NCBI GenBank assembly: GCA_030589835.1
Contig: JAUUZS010000026.1
Span: 1 to 14,962, forward strand
DNA: 14,962 nucleotides
Origin: Cyclobacteriaceae bacterium
Lineage (GTDB): Bacteria; Bacteroidota; Bacteroidia; Cytophagales; Cyclobacteriaceae
Direction: 5' to 3'
Positions 1-8,321 of the stretch are shown here, in pieces. The stretch's first letter is position 1; each line of letters starts with the position of its first letter. The notes below the pieces were generated by a model. That model did not search any database. It had not been told where the DNA came from and saw only the letters and a list, made by a program, of their open reading frames with translations. The position numbers and the translations under genes are program-made.

Positions 1-791
1 AATAGAATTATATTGAGCTCCTCAATCTGTTTTAATTTGCGCTTATCGATTTTAAAACCATCAATCGTTTTTTCAAGTAACGTTTTTTTATAGTTATTTA
101 TGACCTTTCTGTATATCCGCTCCGAGGCAGTGATTTTTTGTAGGGATTGAAAAAATGTTTCTTCCAGGTTTGGATTTATTTTTTTAAGCTCCGGCAATAC
201 CTTATGCCTGATTAGGTTGCGGTGATATTTGATGGAGCTGTTTGACCTGTCCTCCCTCCACGCAATATTATTGGCTTTCACATGGTCGAAGATCATCTCT
301 CTTGAGGCAAACATCAATGGTCGGATATAATTTTCCTTTCTTGGTAAAATGCCTTTCAGGCCAGAAATACCGGTGCCTTTAGCTATATTAAAAAGTATCG
401 TTTCCAGCGAATCATTCAAATGATGCGCCGTGGCGATCACATCATATCCTTCACGAGTCCTCAGCTCCTCAAACCAGGCTCTGCGCAAGTCACGAGCAGC
501 CATCTGTATAGAGACTCTATGTTCCTTCGCATATGCTTTAGTCTTAAATGACGTTGTATAAAAGGGTACAGAGCATCGATGTGCTTCCTTTTCTACCAAT
601 AATTGATCACCGTCAGATTCACTGCCCCTCAATTGAAAATTGCAATGCGCTATGGCGAAATTAAAATTTGCCTGATCAAAAAGATGTACCATTGCCATTG
701 AGTCGATGCCCCCACTTACAGCCAGAAGTGCTTTCTGTTCAGACTGGAACAATTTTTGTGAAGAAATATAATTCAATAGTTGATCAAGCAT
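1..791 (-). CDS. tilS: tRNA(Ile)-lysidine synthase, N-terminal part (cut by window edge)
   Basis: TilS attaches lysine to C34 of the tRNA-Ile with anticodon CAU, using ATP, so that it reads AUA instead of AUG. Reading the minus strand from the ATG at 791-789 gives an open frame of 263 codons that runs off the left edge, so the C-terminal tRNA-binding part is not visible. The PP-loop ATP-binding motif SGGIDS is at residues 26-31. The TilS signature HHLNDSLET is at 123-131, followed by the family's GTGISGLKGI stretch, and FQLRGSESDGD lies in the usual place after the first strands. The gene is divergent from the OstA-like gene, with only 32 bp between the two starts, so their promoters must be packed together or lie inside the genes. 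The family assignment is very secure; the full length is unknown. Confidence 0.95.
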   Translation of the reverse strand, partial: MLDQLLNYISSQKLFQSEQKALLAVSGGIDSMAMVHLFDQANFNFAIAHCNFQLRGSESDGDQLLVEKEAHRCSVPFYTTSFKTKAYAKEHRVSIQMAARDLRRAWFEELRTREGYDVIATAHHLNDSLETILFNIAKGTGISGLKGILPRKENYIRPLMFASREMIFDHVKANNIAWREDRSNSSIKYHRNLIRHKVLPELKKINPNLEETFFQSLQKITASERIYRKVINNYKKTLLEKTIDGFKIDKRKLKQIEELNIIL

Positions 792-806
792 AATTTTAAA
801 TTTCCT

Positions 807-814
807 TAACTTTG
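807..814 (+). promoter_or_regulatory. Bacteroidota -7 promoter element for the OstA-like gene
   Basis: TAACTTTG matches the Bacteroidota -7 consensus TAnnTTTG and ends 9 bp before the ATG at 824. The best upstream TTG (780-782) is 24 bp away, which is longer than the usual spacing, so the -33 half is uncertain. The element sits in the 32-bp gap between the divergent tilS and OstA-like genes. Confidence 0.5.
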
Positions 815-823
815 CATTGAAAA

Positions 824-2509
824 ATGATTGAATTGAAACGCACGATAAAGGTAACATTTGTTTTTTTATTTCTTCTAGGCATTGCTTTTTTACCTTCCTT
901 TGCACAAAATCTAAATAATCTTGAGTACGAAGCTCAATCCCTGGAGGGTGGAAAGAGGGACGGGGAAGACTTTAAAAAGCTCGTTGGGAATGTAAAATTT
1001 ACTCAGGAAAATACCATCATTTATTGTGATTCAGCTTTTGCCTACAACCAAACAAATAGTATGGAGGCTTTTGGTCACGTAAGAATTGAGGATCTGGAAG
1101 ACACCGTTACCATCACATCCAATACCCTTTACTATGATGGCAACGGAAAAATTGCCCAATTGAGAGGAAATGTTGTGTATGTAGATGATTCGCTAACGCT
1201 TTATACGGACAATCTTGACTATGACATGATCAATAAGTCGGCAGTATATTCTAAAGGAGGAAAAATAATTGACGGTGTAAATACGCTGGAAAGTATAAAC
1301 GGAAATTACGACACCGAAGGAAAAATGATGATTTTTACTGATTCCGTAAGCATGATAAGCCCGGATTATTCATTGAAATCAAATGATCTTATTTATAATA
1401 TCATCACCAAAAAAGCCAGGACCAACAGCCCCACCACCATTAACACCAAAAAAGGTGAAGTACTTTACTCTGAAAAAGGGTGTGAATTTGATACAGGCAA
1501 CAAAACTTATACGTTCCGGTCTGGCGAGGTAGATACAGATAAGTATCACCTCAAAGGTGATGAATTATATTTTAATGACAAGCTAGGATCGTATTCTGCA
1601 AAAGGGAATGTGTATCTCCTGGCCAAAGAGGATGATGTCATAATAACCGGTGATCGTGCACATTTCTGGGATGAACTAGGGTTGGCCAAGGTTTTTGGTG
1701 ATCCGCTGTTAAAAAGAGCCTTAAGTAACGATACCCTATATTTAAGAGCTGACACGCTCGTTTCCATAAATAGTAAAATTGCTGCGGATAAAAGATTGCT
1801 GGCTTACAACAATGTTTCCTTATATAAAAGCGATCTCCAGGGAAAATCAGATTCGTTGGTCTATTATCTCGCTGATTCGTCCATGGCATTTTTTAATGAT
1901 CCGGTCCTTTGGAACGAAGGCAGCCAAATAACTGCTGACACCATCCGTATCATAGTAGAAAACGGAACCATCAACCGAATGAATACTTCAGTAAATTCGT
2001 TTATTATCTCAGAAGATTCGACCAAGAATTTCAACCAAATAAAAGGGCGGCAAATGACCGCTTTTTTTAGCGGCAAAACCTTAAAAAATGTAGAAGTTAC
2101 AGGCAATGGTGAAAGCATCTATTTTATTGGGGATGAACACAATACAAACAAACTGATGGGCATGAACAAAATCGTGTGCTCCAATATGAAAATCGTATTT
2201 AAAGACAATCAAGTAAACGATATTCGCTTCTATACCAAGCCAGATGGTGATTTTGTGCCCCCGCACGAATTGAAAGAAGAGGCTAAACAGCTCGATGGAT
2301 TTGTCTGGAGAATTGATGAACGCCCATCAAAAAGAGGAATCCTGCAAGATCCATCGGAAGTCGAACGTATAAGAAAATTGGGTGAATCGATACTTAGAGA
2401 TGAAGAGGAGGAAAAAACAAGGCTGGATAAAATGATGGAAGAAAAAATAGATATTGAAGGAATTAAGGATCAACTAAAAAAACCTGTTGACACCCTACAA
2501 CAGCAATAA
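824..2509 (+). CDS. OstA/LptA-like LPS-transport family protein
   Basis: A 561-residue exported protein. Residues 1-27 form a signal peptide: charged MIELKR, a hydrophobic stretch, then a likely cut at SFA-Q. The rest is rich in short beta-strand repeats of the OstA/LptA jelly-roll type, such as LVGNVKF, AFGHVRI and LRGNVVY, in which a G-N/H-V step recurs. This fits the Bacteroidota 'OstA-like' family thought to act in the periplasmic bridge carrying lipopolysaccharide to the outer membrane. At more than twice the length of proteobacterial LptA (about 185 residues), it probably holds several OstA repeats. The C-terminus (about 490-561) is charged and helical. The ATG at 824 is preferred because the signal peptide begins there and the -7 element lies just upstream. 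bamD downstream supports an outer-membrane role. The exact Lpt component cannot be fixed from sequence alone. Confidence 0.85.
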   Translation: MIELKRTIKVTFVFLFLLGIAFLPSFAQNLNNLEYEAQSLEGGKRDGEDFKKLVGNVKFTQENTIIYCDSAFAYNQTNSMEAFGHVRIEDLEDTVTITSNTLYYDGNGKIAQLRGNVVYVDDSLTLYTDNLDYDMINKSAVYSKGGKIIDGVNTLESINGNYDTEGKMMIFTDSVSMISPDYSLKSNDLIYNIITKKARTNSPTTINTKKGEVLYSEKGCEFDTGNKTYTFRSGEVDTDKYHLKGDELYFNDKLGSYSAKGNVYLLAKEDDVIITGDRAHFWDELGLAKVFGDPLLKRALSNDTLYLRADTLVSINSKIAADKRLLAYNNVSLYKSDLQGKSDSLVYYLADSSMAFFNDPVLWNEGSQITADTIRIIVENGTINRMNTSVNSFIISEDSTKNFNQIKGRQMTAFFSGKTLKNVEVTGNGESIYFIGDEHNTNKLMGMNKIVCSNMKIVFKDNQVNDIRFYTKPDGDFVPPHELKEEAKQLDGFVWRIDERPSKRGILQDPSEVERIRKLGESILRDEEEEKTRLDKMMEEKIDIEGIKDQLKKPVDTLQQQ

Positions 2510-2558
2510 TTATAATCATTTCAATATCTATAATTCATTTTCTCTATAGCAAATAATA

Positions 2559-2589
2559 TTGTTTATTAAACGTTACACGTTTATATTTG
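2559..2589 (+). promoter_or_regulatory. Bacteroidota promoter for the bamD operon
   Basis: TATATTTG at 2582-2589 matches the TAnnTTTG -7 element, and a TTG at 2559-2561 lies 20 bp upstream, a good spacing for the -33 half. The ATG of bamD follows 7 bp after the -7 element. The 87-bp gap after the OstA-like gene shows no hairpin terminator, so bamD may also receive read-through transcription. Confidence 0.7.
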
Positions 2590-2596
2590 CAGGCTC

Positions 2597-3412
2597 ATGA
2601 TTAAAAAAGTCGCCAAAAATACGTTAATTCTTTCACTCTTAGTACTTTATGTTGGATGCTCCGAATTTCGAAAAATCCAAAAAAGTGATGATTGGAAGCT
2701 AAAATACGATGCAGCGCTAGAGTATTATGAAAGAAAAGATTACTACCGGTCTGTGATACTTTTCGATCAGATAATGCCCTACATACGAGGTAGCGCCGAG
2801 GCAGAGTTGGTGCAATACTATTATGCCTATGCGCATTACTATCAGAAACAATATTTGCTCGGATCGCACTATTTCAAGAATTTTCATGATACCTATAACA
2901 GAAGTGATTATGCAGAAGAGGCATATTATATGTACGGGTATTCATTATATAAACAATCACCGATTTACAATCTTGAACAATCCAGTACCATAGAAGCAAT
3001 CACGGCAATTCAAACCTTTCTGAACAGATACCCTGCCAGTGCGTACCGCAAAGAAGCAGTTAATATTCAGGCAGAACTTCGCCTCAAACTTGAAAAAAAG
3101 GCTTATGAAAATGCCAAATTATATGTTACACTAGGAAGATTAAGTTCGGCTATGATAGCCCTGGACAACTTCAAACAAGATTACCCTGATGCATTTTTGG
3201 CAGAAGATGCTTCTTATCTGCTGGTTCAATCCTCATTTGATTACGCCAAAAAAAGCATCCCTTCAAAACAAAAAGAGCGTTATTATGATTGTATTGAGCA
3301 CTACGAGGAGTTTATAGATAATTACCCTGAGAGTAAATTTCTTAAGGATATTCAAGACTATTATTCCAATAGTATAAATCAAATTGAAAAATTAACAGAA
3401 GATACTTTATAA
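2597..3412 (+). CDS. bamD: Outer-membrane assembly lipoprotein BamD
   Basis: BamD is the TPR lipoprotein of the BAM machine, which folds beta-barrel proteins into the outer membrane; with BamA it is the most widely conserved part. The 271-residue product starts with a lipoprotein signal: MIKK, a hydrophobic core, then LYVGC with the lipidated cysteine at residue 21. The tyrosine at the -3 position is somewhat atypical. Aromatic, helical TPR-like repeats follow, for example ALEYYERKDYYRSVILFDQI (about 41-60), YYYAYAHYYQKQYLLGSHYF and EEAYYMYGYSLYKQS, and near the C-terminus YYDCIEHYEEFIDNYPESKF. Length and repeat pattern fit the BamD/YfiO family. The gene heads a tight run with rpoZ (8-bp gap) and coaBC, and its promoter ends 7 bp upstream. 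Confidence 0.92.
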   Translation: MIKKVAKNTLILSLLVLYVGCSEFRKIQKSDDWKLKYDAALEYYERKDYYRSVILFDQIMPYIRGSAEAELVQYYYAYAHYYQKQYLLGSHYFKNFHDTYNRSDYAEEAYYMYGYSLYKQSPIYNLEQSSTIEAITAIQTFLNRYPASAYRKEAVNIQAELRLKLEKKAYENAKLYVTLGRLSSAMIALDNFKQDYPDAFLAEDASYLLVQSSFDYAKKSIPSKQKERYYDCIEHYEEFIDNYPESKFLKDIQDYYSNSINQIEKLTEDTL

Positions 3413-3420
3413 AAAATATT

Positions 3421-3744
3421 ATGGCTTTAGAACCATCGATCATTACCAGAGATTTGAATAGACTCGCACAAGATACCAAAAACGTTTACGAGTCAGTTTC
3501 TATTATTTCAAAAAGAGCACGACAAATTTCGGCTGTTGTAAAAGAGGAATTAAACTCAAAGCTTGCAGAATTTGCCACTACCGTAGATAATCTTGAAGAG
3601 ATATTTGAAAATAGAGAACAAATAGAAATTTCCAGATATTACGAAAGAATGCCTAAATCAACGATCGTTGCAATTGAAGAATTCAATAGTGCAGAGTTGA
3701 ATCACAGGTATCCTGAACAAGAAGACATCAAGAGTATCTATTAA
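3421..3744 (+). CDS. rpoZ: RNA polymerase omega subunit (Bacteroidota type)
   Basis: A 107-residue protein of the RpoZ/Rpb6 family, the small subunit that helps beta-prime fold and assemble. The diagnostic stretch NVYESVSIISKRARQI (about 22-37) corresponds to the conserved omega motif NRYELVxxAAKRARQL. It is followed by a helical, acidic segment and a C-terminal tail ending EDIKSIY. Bacteroidota omegas diverge strongly from those of E. coli and are often annotated only as hypothetical, so the assignment rests on this motif, the small size and the context. The gene is 8 bp after bamD and 6 bp before coaBC, and surely shares their transcript. Elsewhere rpoZ is often near coaBC or gmk, which agrees. 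Confidence 0.88.
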   Translation: MALEPSIITRDLNRLAQDTKNVYESVSIISKRARQISAVVKEELNSKLAEFATTVDNLEEIFENREQIEISRYYERMPKSTIVAIEEFNSAELNHRYPEQEDIKSIY

Positions 3745-3750
3745 TACACT

Positions 3751-4953
3751 ATGCTCCGCGGAAAAAATATTTTAGTCGGAGTCACCGGGAGTATAGCAGC
3801 CTACAAATCTGCTATACTTATTAGATCATTGGTAAAAGAAGGTGCCACCGTTAAGGTGATAATGACGTCTGCTGCTACCGAATTCATCAGTCCGCTCACC
3901 CTCTCTACCCTTTCCAAAAACCTGGTGAACCAGGATTTTTTTGATACCAAATCAGGCGAATGGACAAGCCATGTGGATTTGGGACTCTGGGCCGATTTGT
4001 ATGTTATTGCCCCCGCCACAGCCAATAGTATAGCGAAATTTGCCAATGGTATTTGTGAAGATTTATTAGCTGCCGTTTACCTTTCGGCAAGGTGTCCGGT
4101 GTTTATTGCCCCGGCAATGGATCTTGACATGTACCATCACAAATCCACTACCTCCAACATTTCCACTCTTATAAATTTTGGGAATAAAATCATCGATGCC
4201 GATCATGGAGAGCTGGCCAGTGGGCTGGTTGGCGAAGGAAGGATGGCCGAACCCGAAAAAATCGTGGACATCATCGGTGCATATTTTGAGACAAATTTGG
4301 CCTTGAAAGGCAAAAACGCCCTGGTTACTGCCGGACCGACACACGAGGCCATCGACCCTGTTCGATTCATTGGAAATCACTCCAGCGGAAAAATGGGCTA
4401 TGCCATTGCGGAAGAACTAGCAGAAAGAGGTGCGAAAGTAAAGCTGGTTAGTGGACCCTCGCAACTTGATACGCATCATCAAAACATAAGCAAACATGCT
4501 GTAAACACCGCCGACGAAATGTATGAAGCGAGCAAAAGTGCTTCTGCCGATGCTGATATCCTCGTGCTGGCCGCTGCTGTTGCGGATTATAAACCCATTA
4601 CAAAAGCAGCCGAAAAAATCAAAAAACAGGATGATTCCATGACGCTAGAATTGACAAAGACCGTGGACATTGCTGCTGCACTGGGCAAAGAAAAAAAATC
4701 AGGACAATTTATTGTTGGCTTTGCCCTGGAAACTGAAAATGGGATTGCCAATGCCATGGATAAAATAGAAAAGAAAAATTTTGACCTGATCGTGTTGAAT
4801 TCATTGAAAGATGAAGGAGCCGGATTTGGTCATGACACCAACAAAGTGACCATAATCGATCACATAGGTGCCCGAAAGAATTTTGATTTAAAATCCAAAA
4901 AAGAAGTCGCCAAAGATATTGTACATGAAATAATTGACCGAATCCATGTTTAG
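3751..4953 (+). CDS. coaBC: Bifunctional phosphopantothenoylcysteine decarboxylase / phosphopantothenate-cysteine ligase
   Basis: This enzyme carries out two successive steps of coenzyme A synthesis: joining cysteine to 4'-phosphopantothenate (CoaB, CTP-dependent) and decarboxylating the product to 4'-phosphopantetheine (CoaC, FMN-dependent). The 400-residue length is normal. The CoaC half (about 1-185) begins ILVGVTGSIAAYK, has the active-site His74 in HVDLG, the FMN-contact stretch APATANSIAKFANG (87-100), and APAMDLDMY in the place of the PAMN motif. The flap reads ELASGLVGEGRM, with Ser157 where E. coli has the cysteine of ACG. The CoaB half (about 187-400) has the dinucleotide-fold start ALVTAGPTHEAIDPVRFIGN, then AAAVADYKP (274-282) and AEKIKK, the lysine-containing CTP/phosphopantothenate site. 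It ends in a TAG stop, which shows that TAG is a working stop codon in this genome. Confidence 0.96.
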   Translation: MLRGKNILVGVTGSIAAYKSAILIRSLVKEGATVKVIMTSAATEFISPLTLSTLSKNLVNQDFFDTKSGEWTSHVDLGLWADLYVIAPATANSIAKFANGICEDLLAAVYLSARCPVFIAPAMDLDMYHHKSTTSNISTLINFGNKIIDADHGELASGLVGEGRMAEPEKIVDIIGAYFETNLALKGKNALVTAGPTHEAIDPVRFIGNHSSGKMGYAIAEELAERGAKVKLVSGPSQLDTHHQNISKHAVNTADEMYEASKSASADADILVLAAAVADYKPITKAAEKIKKQDDSMTLELTKTVDIAAALGKEKKSGQFIVGFALETENGIANAMDKIEKKNFDLIVLNSLKDEGAGFGHDTNKVTIIDHIGARKNFDLKSKKEVAKDIVHEIIDRIHV

Positions 4954-5845
4954 GTTTATTGGTGGAATCCTCCTCGTATTTATTTCTTTTCAACAATTAA
5001 CTGGCCAGGAGCTCAATTGCAAGGTAGCTGTCAATGACGAGCGCGCACAAACCTCTGACCGGCAGGTATTCCGGGAAATGGAGATCGAATTTGCGCGGTT
5101 TATGAACGACAGAAAATGGAGTAATGATGATTATATGCCAAATGAGCGAATCAATTGCAATTTTGCCGTTACCATTGAAAGTATGCCGGCCATAGGCTTT
5201 TATAATGCTACGGTCCAAATCCAATCTTCACGGCCGGTTTATAATACCAGTTATGCTTCACTCCTGCTCAATTTTGCCGACCGGGACTGGCAATTTGAAT
5301 ACATCGAATCCACCCCCCTTGATTTTGGAGATAATGTATTCTCCAGTAACCTCACTTCCATGTTGGCATTTTATGCCTACATCATTATAGGGTTGGATCG
5401 AGATTCATTTGAAGAGTTTGGAGGTGAAGAACAATTCAAAAAGGCATTGGACATCGTCAACTTAGCCCAACAAACGGATCAAAGGGGTTGGCAGGCATTT
5501 CAAAGCAATAGAAACCGATATTGGCTAAGTGAAAACCTTACGAATCAGGATTTAAGACCAATCCGAAAAGGGTTTTATACCTATCATAGGTTGGCAATGG
5601 ATCAATTTGACACGAAACAGGACGAATCCAGAAAATTGATCGTAAATGTACTCAAAGACATTCAGACAGCAGATAAAAGTATTCCCAACAGCATTCTCAA
5701 AATCACTTTTTTCGATGCCAAAAAAAGTGAATTGGGGAAGATCTTTGAAAAGGGAAATCCTGCTACTAAAAGAGAGGCATACAACATCCTTCTGGATATT
5801 GACCCGAGCAACACAGAAAAATATAAAAGCATTATTGGAAATTAA
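4946..5845 (+). CDS. DUF4835 family exported protein
   Basis: A 299-residue protein read from the ATG at 4946, which overlaps the end of coaBC by 8 bp and suggests translational coupling. A TTG four codons upstream (4934) is possible but would add residues before a clean signal peptide. Residues 1 to about 20 (MFRFIGGILLVFISFQQLTG) are a signal peptide, and the mature protein begins QELNCKVAVND. The pattern NCKVxVN...FxxMEIEFARFMNDRKW, then a beta-rich stretch with SSRPVYNTSY and DREFEY-like DRDWQFEY, matches my memory of the Bacteroidota family DUF4835, which usually sits between coaBC and recN. I recall some annotations linking the family to type IX secretion under the name PorD; I cannot confirm this, so no symbol is given. 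The location is periplasmic or outer-membrane associated by inference. Confidence 0.82.
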   Translation: MFRFIGGILLVFISFQQLTGQELNCKVAVNDERAQTSDRQVFREMEIEFARFMNDRKWSNDDYMPNERINCNFAVTIESMPAIGFYNATVQIQSSRPVYNTSYASLLLNFADRDWQFEYIESTPLDFGDNVFSSNLTSMLAFYAYIIIGLDRDSFEEFGGEEQFKKALDIVNLAQQTDQRGWQAFQSNRNRYWLSENLTNQDLRPIRKGFYTYHRLAMDQFDTKQDESRKLIVNVLKDIQTADKSIPNSILKITFFDAKKSELGKIFEKGNPATKREAYNILLDIDPSNTEKYKSIIGN

Positions 5846-5899
5846 TTCTTCCTTTTACTTTTATACCTGATACAATACGAATTCCGGAAATCTAATATT

Positions 5900-7552
5900 A
5901 TGATTAAAAGCCTGCTCATAAAAAACTATGCCTTAATCCAGCATCTGAAAATGAACCCCTCGCCACATTTCAATACGGTAACAGGGGAAACCGGTGCAGG
6001 AAAATCAATTATACTTGGCGCATTAGGACTATTGCTCGGCAACAGGGCCGATACCAAAGTTCTGTTTGAAGAAGAAAAAAAATGTGTTATCGAGGGGACG
6101 TTTGACATTTCAACACAACACCTGCAAGAACATTTTGAAAGCCTGGAGCTCGACTATCAGGACGAAACCATAATCAGAAGAGAGATCAGCTCCACAGGAA
6201 AATCACGGGCCTTTATCAATGACACTCCGGTGATACTTGGCGTAATGAAATCCATCACTGGTTTTTTGGTAGATATTCATTCGCAAAGAGATACCTATTT
6301 GCTGGGTGAAGCAAGCTATCAGTTGAGAATGTTTGACGGCTTTGCTCAAAATGGGGATTTGTTTGACAATTATAGAATTAGCTATAAAGCCTTTAAAAAA
6401 CATGAATCCGAATACCTTAGTCTTAAAGAACAGGCCGAAGAATTAAATAAAGAGTCGGATTACAATCATTTTTTGCTCGAAGAGCTGGATAAGGCATCTT
6501 TAGTTGAAGGAGAGCAAGAAGCCCTGGAAGAAGAACTTCAAATTATTGAGCATGCTGAAGAGATAAAGAGCAAACTATTTGAGTGCCAGGAAATCATGGA
6601 AAACTCAGAATTTTCCACCAGCTCAGGATTACAGCAGGTGCTCAAAAATATGGGCCAAATCAGTGCCATTGCCGATCATTTTGACCCTTTAAAATCCAGA
6701 CTCGAAAGCTGTTTGTATGAATTGTCGGACATTGCTAAAGAAATTGAAAACGAAAGTAACAAAGTAGAGTTTGATAAAAACAGGCAAGAGGAAGTTCAGG
6801 AGCGCTTGGGATTACTTTTTCAATTATTGCAAAAGCACCACATAAACACCGAAGCTGAACTCCTTGAGATTCGCGAAAAATTGCGCATTAAAGTAGATAA
6901 AGTATTGAATATGGACGATGAATTGTCAGTCGCCAAAGAAAAGCTAGATCAACTTGATGATGAACTAAAAGCTGTTGGAAAGCTGTTGACCTCATCGAGA
7001 GGTGCCATTCTTGAAAATTTCAAAAAAGAGCTTGAATCCTTATTGAAGGAATTGGCGATGCCATTTGCAACTATTGATATTGGTCATGACCTGATTGCCC
7101 CGACAGAAAATGGCATGGACAAAATCACTTTACTGTTTAGTGCAAATGCAGGAATTCCCCCTGCTGAATTAAAAAATGTAGCCTCAGGAGGGGAATTTTC
7201 CAGATTGATGTTTTCCATCAAATACATGCTGGCAGGGAAAACCTCCTTGCCAACAATAATATTTGATGAAATAGACACCGGGGTTTCTGGTGAAATTGCC
7301 ATGAACATGGTGACGATGATGAAGAAAATGGCATCCCGGCATCAGGTGGTCGTGATTACCCATCTACCACAAATCGCCGCAGCAGGGCATGAGCACTATT
7401 TTGTGTATAAAGAAAATAATAATGGGAGATCAATCTCGAACATCAAAAAATTGCACCCTCAGGAGCGTGAACAAGAAATTGCTAAAATGATAGGTGGGGA
7501 CCACGCCTCAAGTGCGGCACTGGAAAACGCAAGAGAGTTGCTCAAAAGGTAA
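5900..7552 (+). CDS. recN: DNA repair ATPase RecN
   Basis: RecN is an SMC-like ATPase that works with RecA in repairing double-strand breaks. The 550-residue length is typical. The N-terminal head starts MIKSLLIKNYALI and carries the Walker A box GETGAGKS (29-36). The middle (about 165-370) is a charged coiled coil rich in E, K and L. The C-terminal head holds the ABC signature ASGGEFSRLM from residue 428, Walker B IIFDEIDTGVSG with D456-E457, and the H-loop region VVVITHLPQIAA. All ATPase elements are intact. It lies 54 bp after the DUF4835 gene, in the order commonly seen in Bacteroidota. No good TAnnTTTG element is visible in the gap, so it is probably co-transcribed with the genes before it. 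Confidence 0.97.
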   Translation: MIKSLLIKNYALIQHLKMNPSPHFNTVTGETGAGKSIILGALGLLLGNRADTKVLFEEEKKCVIEGTFDISTQHLQEHFESLELDYQDETIIRREISSTGKSRAFINDTPVILGVMKSITGFLVDIHSQRDTYLLGEASYQLRMFDGFAQNGDLFDNYRISYKAFKKHESEYLSLKEQAEELNKESDYNHFLLEELDKASLVEGEQEALEEELQIIEHAEEIKSKLFECQEIMENSEFSTSSGLQQVLKNMGQISAIADHFDPLKSRLESCLYELSDIAKEIENESNKVEFDKNRQEEVQERLGLLFQLLQKHHINTEAELLEIREKLRIKVDKVLNMDDELSVAKEKLDQLDDELKAVGKLLTSSRGAILENFKKELESLLKELAMPFATIDIGHDLIAPTENGMDKITLLFSANAGIPPAELKNVASGGEFSRLMFSIKYMLAGKTSLPTIIFDEIDTGVSGEIAMNMVTMMKKMASRHQVVVITHLPQIAAAGHEHYFVYKENNNGRSISNIKKLHPQEREQEIAKMIGGDHASSAALENARELLKR

Positions 7553-7616
7553 GTCATTCAGGCAATATGGAGTTCTGTACCTGCAATCACATTCCATGAA
7601 AATATTTGCCACTATC

Positions 7617-7650
7617 TTGCTTCGATTTTATATGAAAAAACATATATTTG
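7617..7650 (+). promoter_or_regulatory. Bacteroidota promoter for the flavodoxin gene
   Basis: TATATTTG at 7643-7650 matches TAnnTTTG. The nearest usable TTG is at 7617-7619, with a 23-bp spacer that is slightly long. The flavodoxin ATG follows 42 bp after the -7 element. The 140-bp gap after recN contains no evident hairpin terminator. Confidence 0.6.
7629..7646. repeat. Inverted repeat overlapping the flavodoxin -7 element
   Basis: TATATG and CATATA form perfect 6-bp arms around a run of six A. The right arm overlaps the first bases of the -7 element, so a bound protein could block the promoter. Arms made only of AT steps can arise by chance in AT-rich spacers, so the operator role is weakly supported. 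Confidence 0.3.
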
Positions 7651-7692
7651 CGCTAATCTTTAAAAATTGATTGTTATAAATTTTAAAAAACA

Positions 7693-8196
7693 ATGGGAAA
7701 AATTGGAATATTTTACGGCTCTACAGAAGGAAATACTGAAGATGTAGCCGATAAGGTAAAAGCGGCATTAGGTGATGCTGACGTACATAATGTAGATTCT
7801 GCCTCTGCAGATGATTTGGCTGAATATGATACCATTATATTTGGTGCCTCTACCTGGGAAATAGGTGAGCTACAGGAAGATTGGGAAACATTTATCGATG
7901 TCCTCGATGATGCTGATTTCTCTGGTAAAAAAGTAAGTTACATAGGCTTGGGCGATGCAGATGGTTATCCTGATACATTCGTTGATGCGATTGGTATGAT
8001 CCATGAGAAAATTGCTGATTCAGGTGCTGAATTTTTTGGTGCTTGGCCAACAGAGGATTATGAATTTGATGAGTCAAAAGGTGTCGTAGATGGAAAATTC
8101 CTCGGGCTGGTAATTGATGAAGATAACGAATCAGATAAAACTGACGATCGTATAGCTGCTTGGGTAGCACAAATTAAAGGCGAATTAGGCCTTTAA
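7693..8196 (+). CDS. fldA: Long-chain flavodoxin
   Basis: A 167-residue FMN-binding electron carrier able to replace ferredoxin as a low-potential donor. The phosphate loop GSTEGNT is at residues 9-15. The first isoalloxazine loop is GASTWEIGELQEDW (51-64), with Trp55 stacking on the flavin. The second loop is GLGDADGYPDTFVDA (85-99), with Tyr92 as the second stacking aromatic. The segment of about 20 residues around 118-140 marks the long-chain type. The protein is strongly acidic, as usual for flavodoxins. It has its own promoter and terminator, so it is probably controlled separately, classically by iron shortage, though no Fur site is evident. Its place just before the Rnf operon suggests it may exchange electrons with that complex; that is inference. 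Confidence 0.95.
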   Translation: MGKIGIFYGSTEGNTEDVADKVKAALGDADVHNVDSASADDLAEYDTIIFGASTWEIGELQEDWETFIDVLDDADFSGKKVSYIGLGDADGYPDTFVDAIGMIHEKIADSGAEFFGAWPTEDYEFDESKGVVDGKFLGLVIDEDNESDKTDDRIAAWVAQIKGELGL

Positions 8197-8213
8197 TACA
8201 AAATAAAACGTGG

Positions 8214-8256
8214 AGCTGTTTGTCCTGTATCAAAGACAAACAGCTTTTGTGTTTTT
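8214..8256 (+). terminator. Intrinsic terminator after the flavodoxin gene
   Basis: Perfect 11-bp arms AGCTGTTTGTC (8214-8224) and GACAAACAGCT (8235-8245) flank a 10-base loop and are followed by the T-rich tract TTTGTGTTTTT. It starts 17 bp after the flavodoxin stop and should separate that gene from the rseC-rnf unit. Confidence 0.9.
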
Positions 8257-8321
8257 AAATATTAAATATTACCTTTTTTGTAATTCCCTGATTTTTAGGG
8301 GATATAATTTATTTATTTTTC

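Noticed and set aside
8286..8300. CCCT/AGGG small hairpin in the gap before rseC
   Set aside because: Four-bp arms are too short to call a terminator or riboswitch, and the strong flavodoxin terminator upstream already explains transcript ending.
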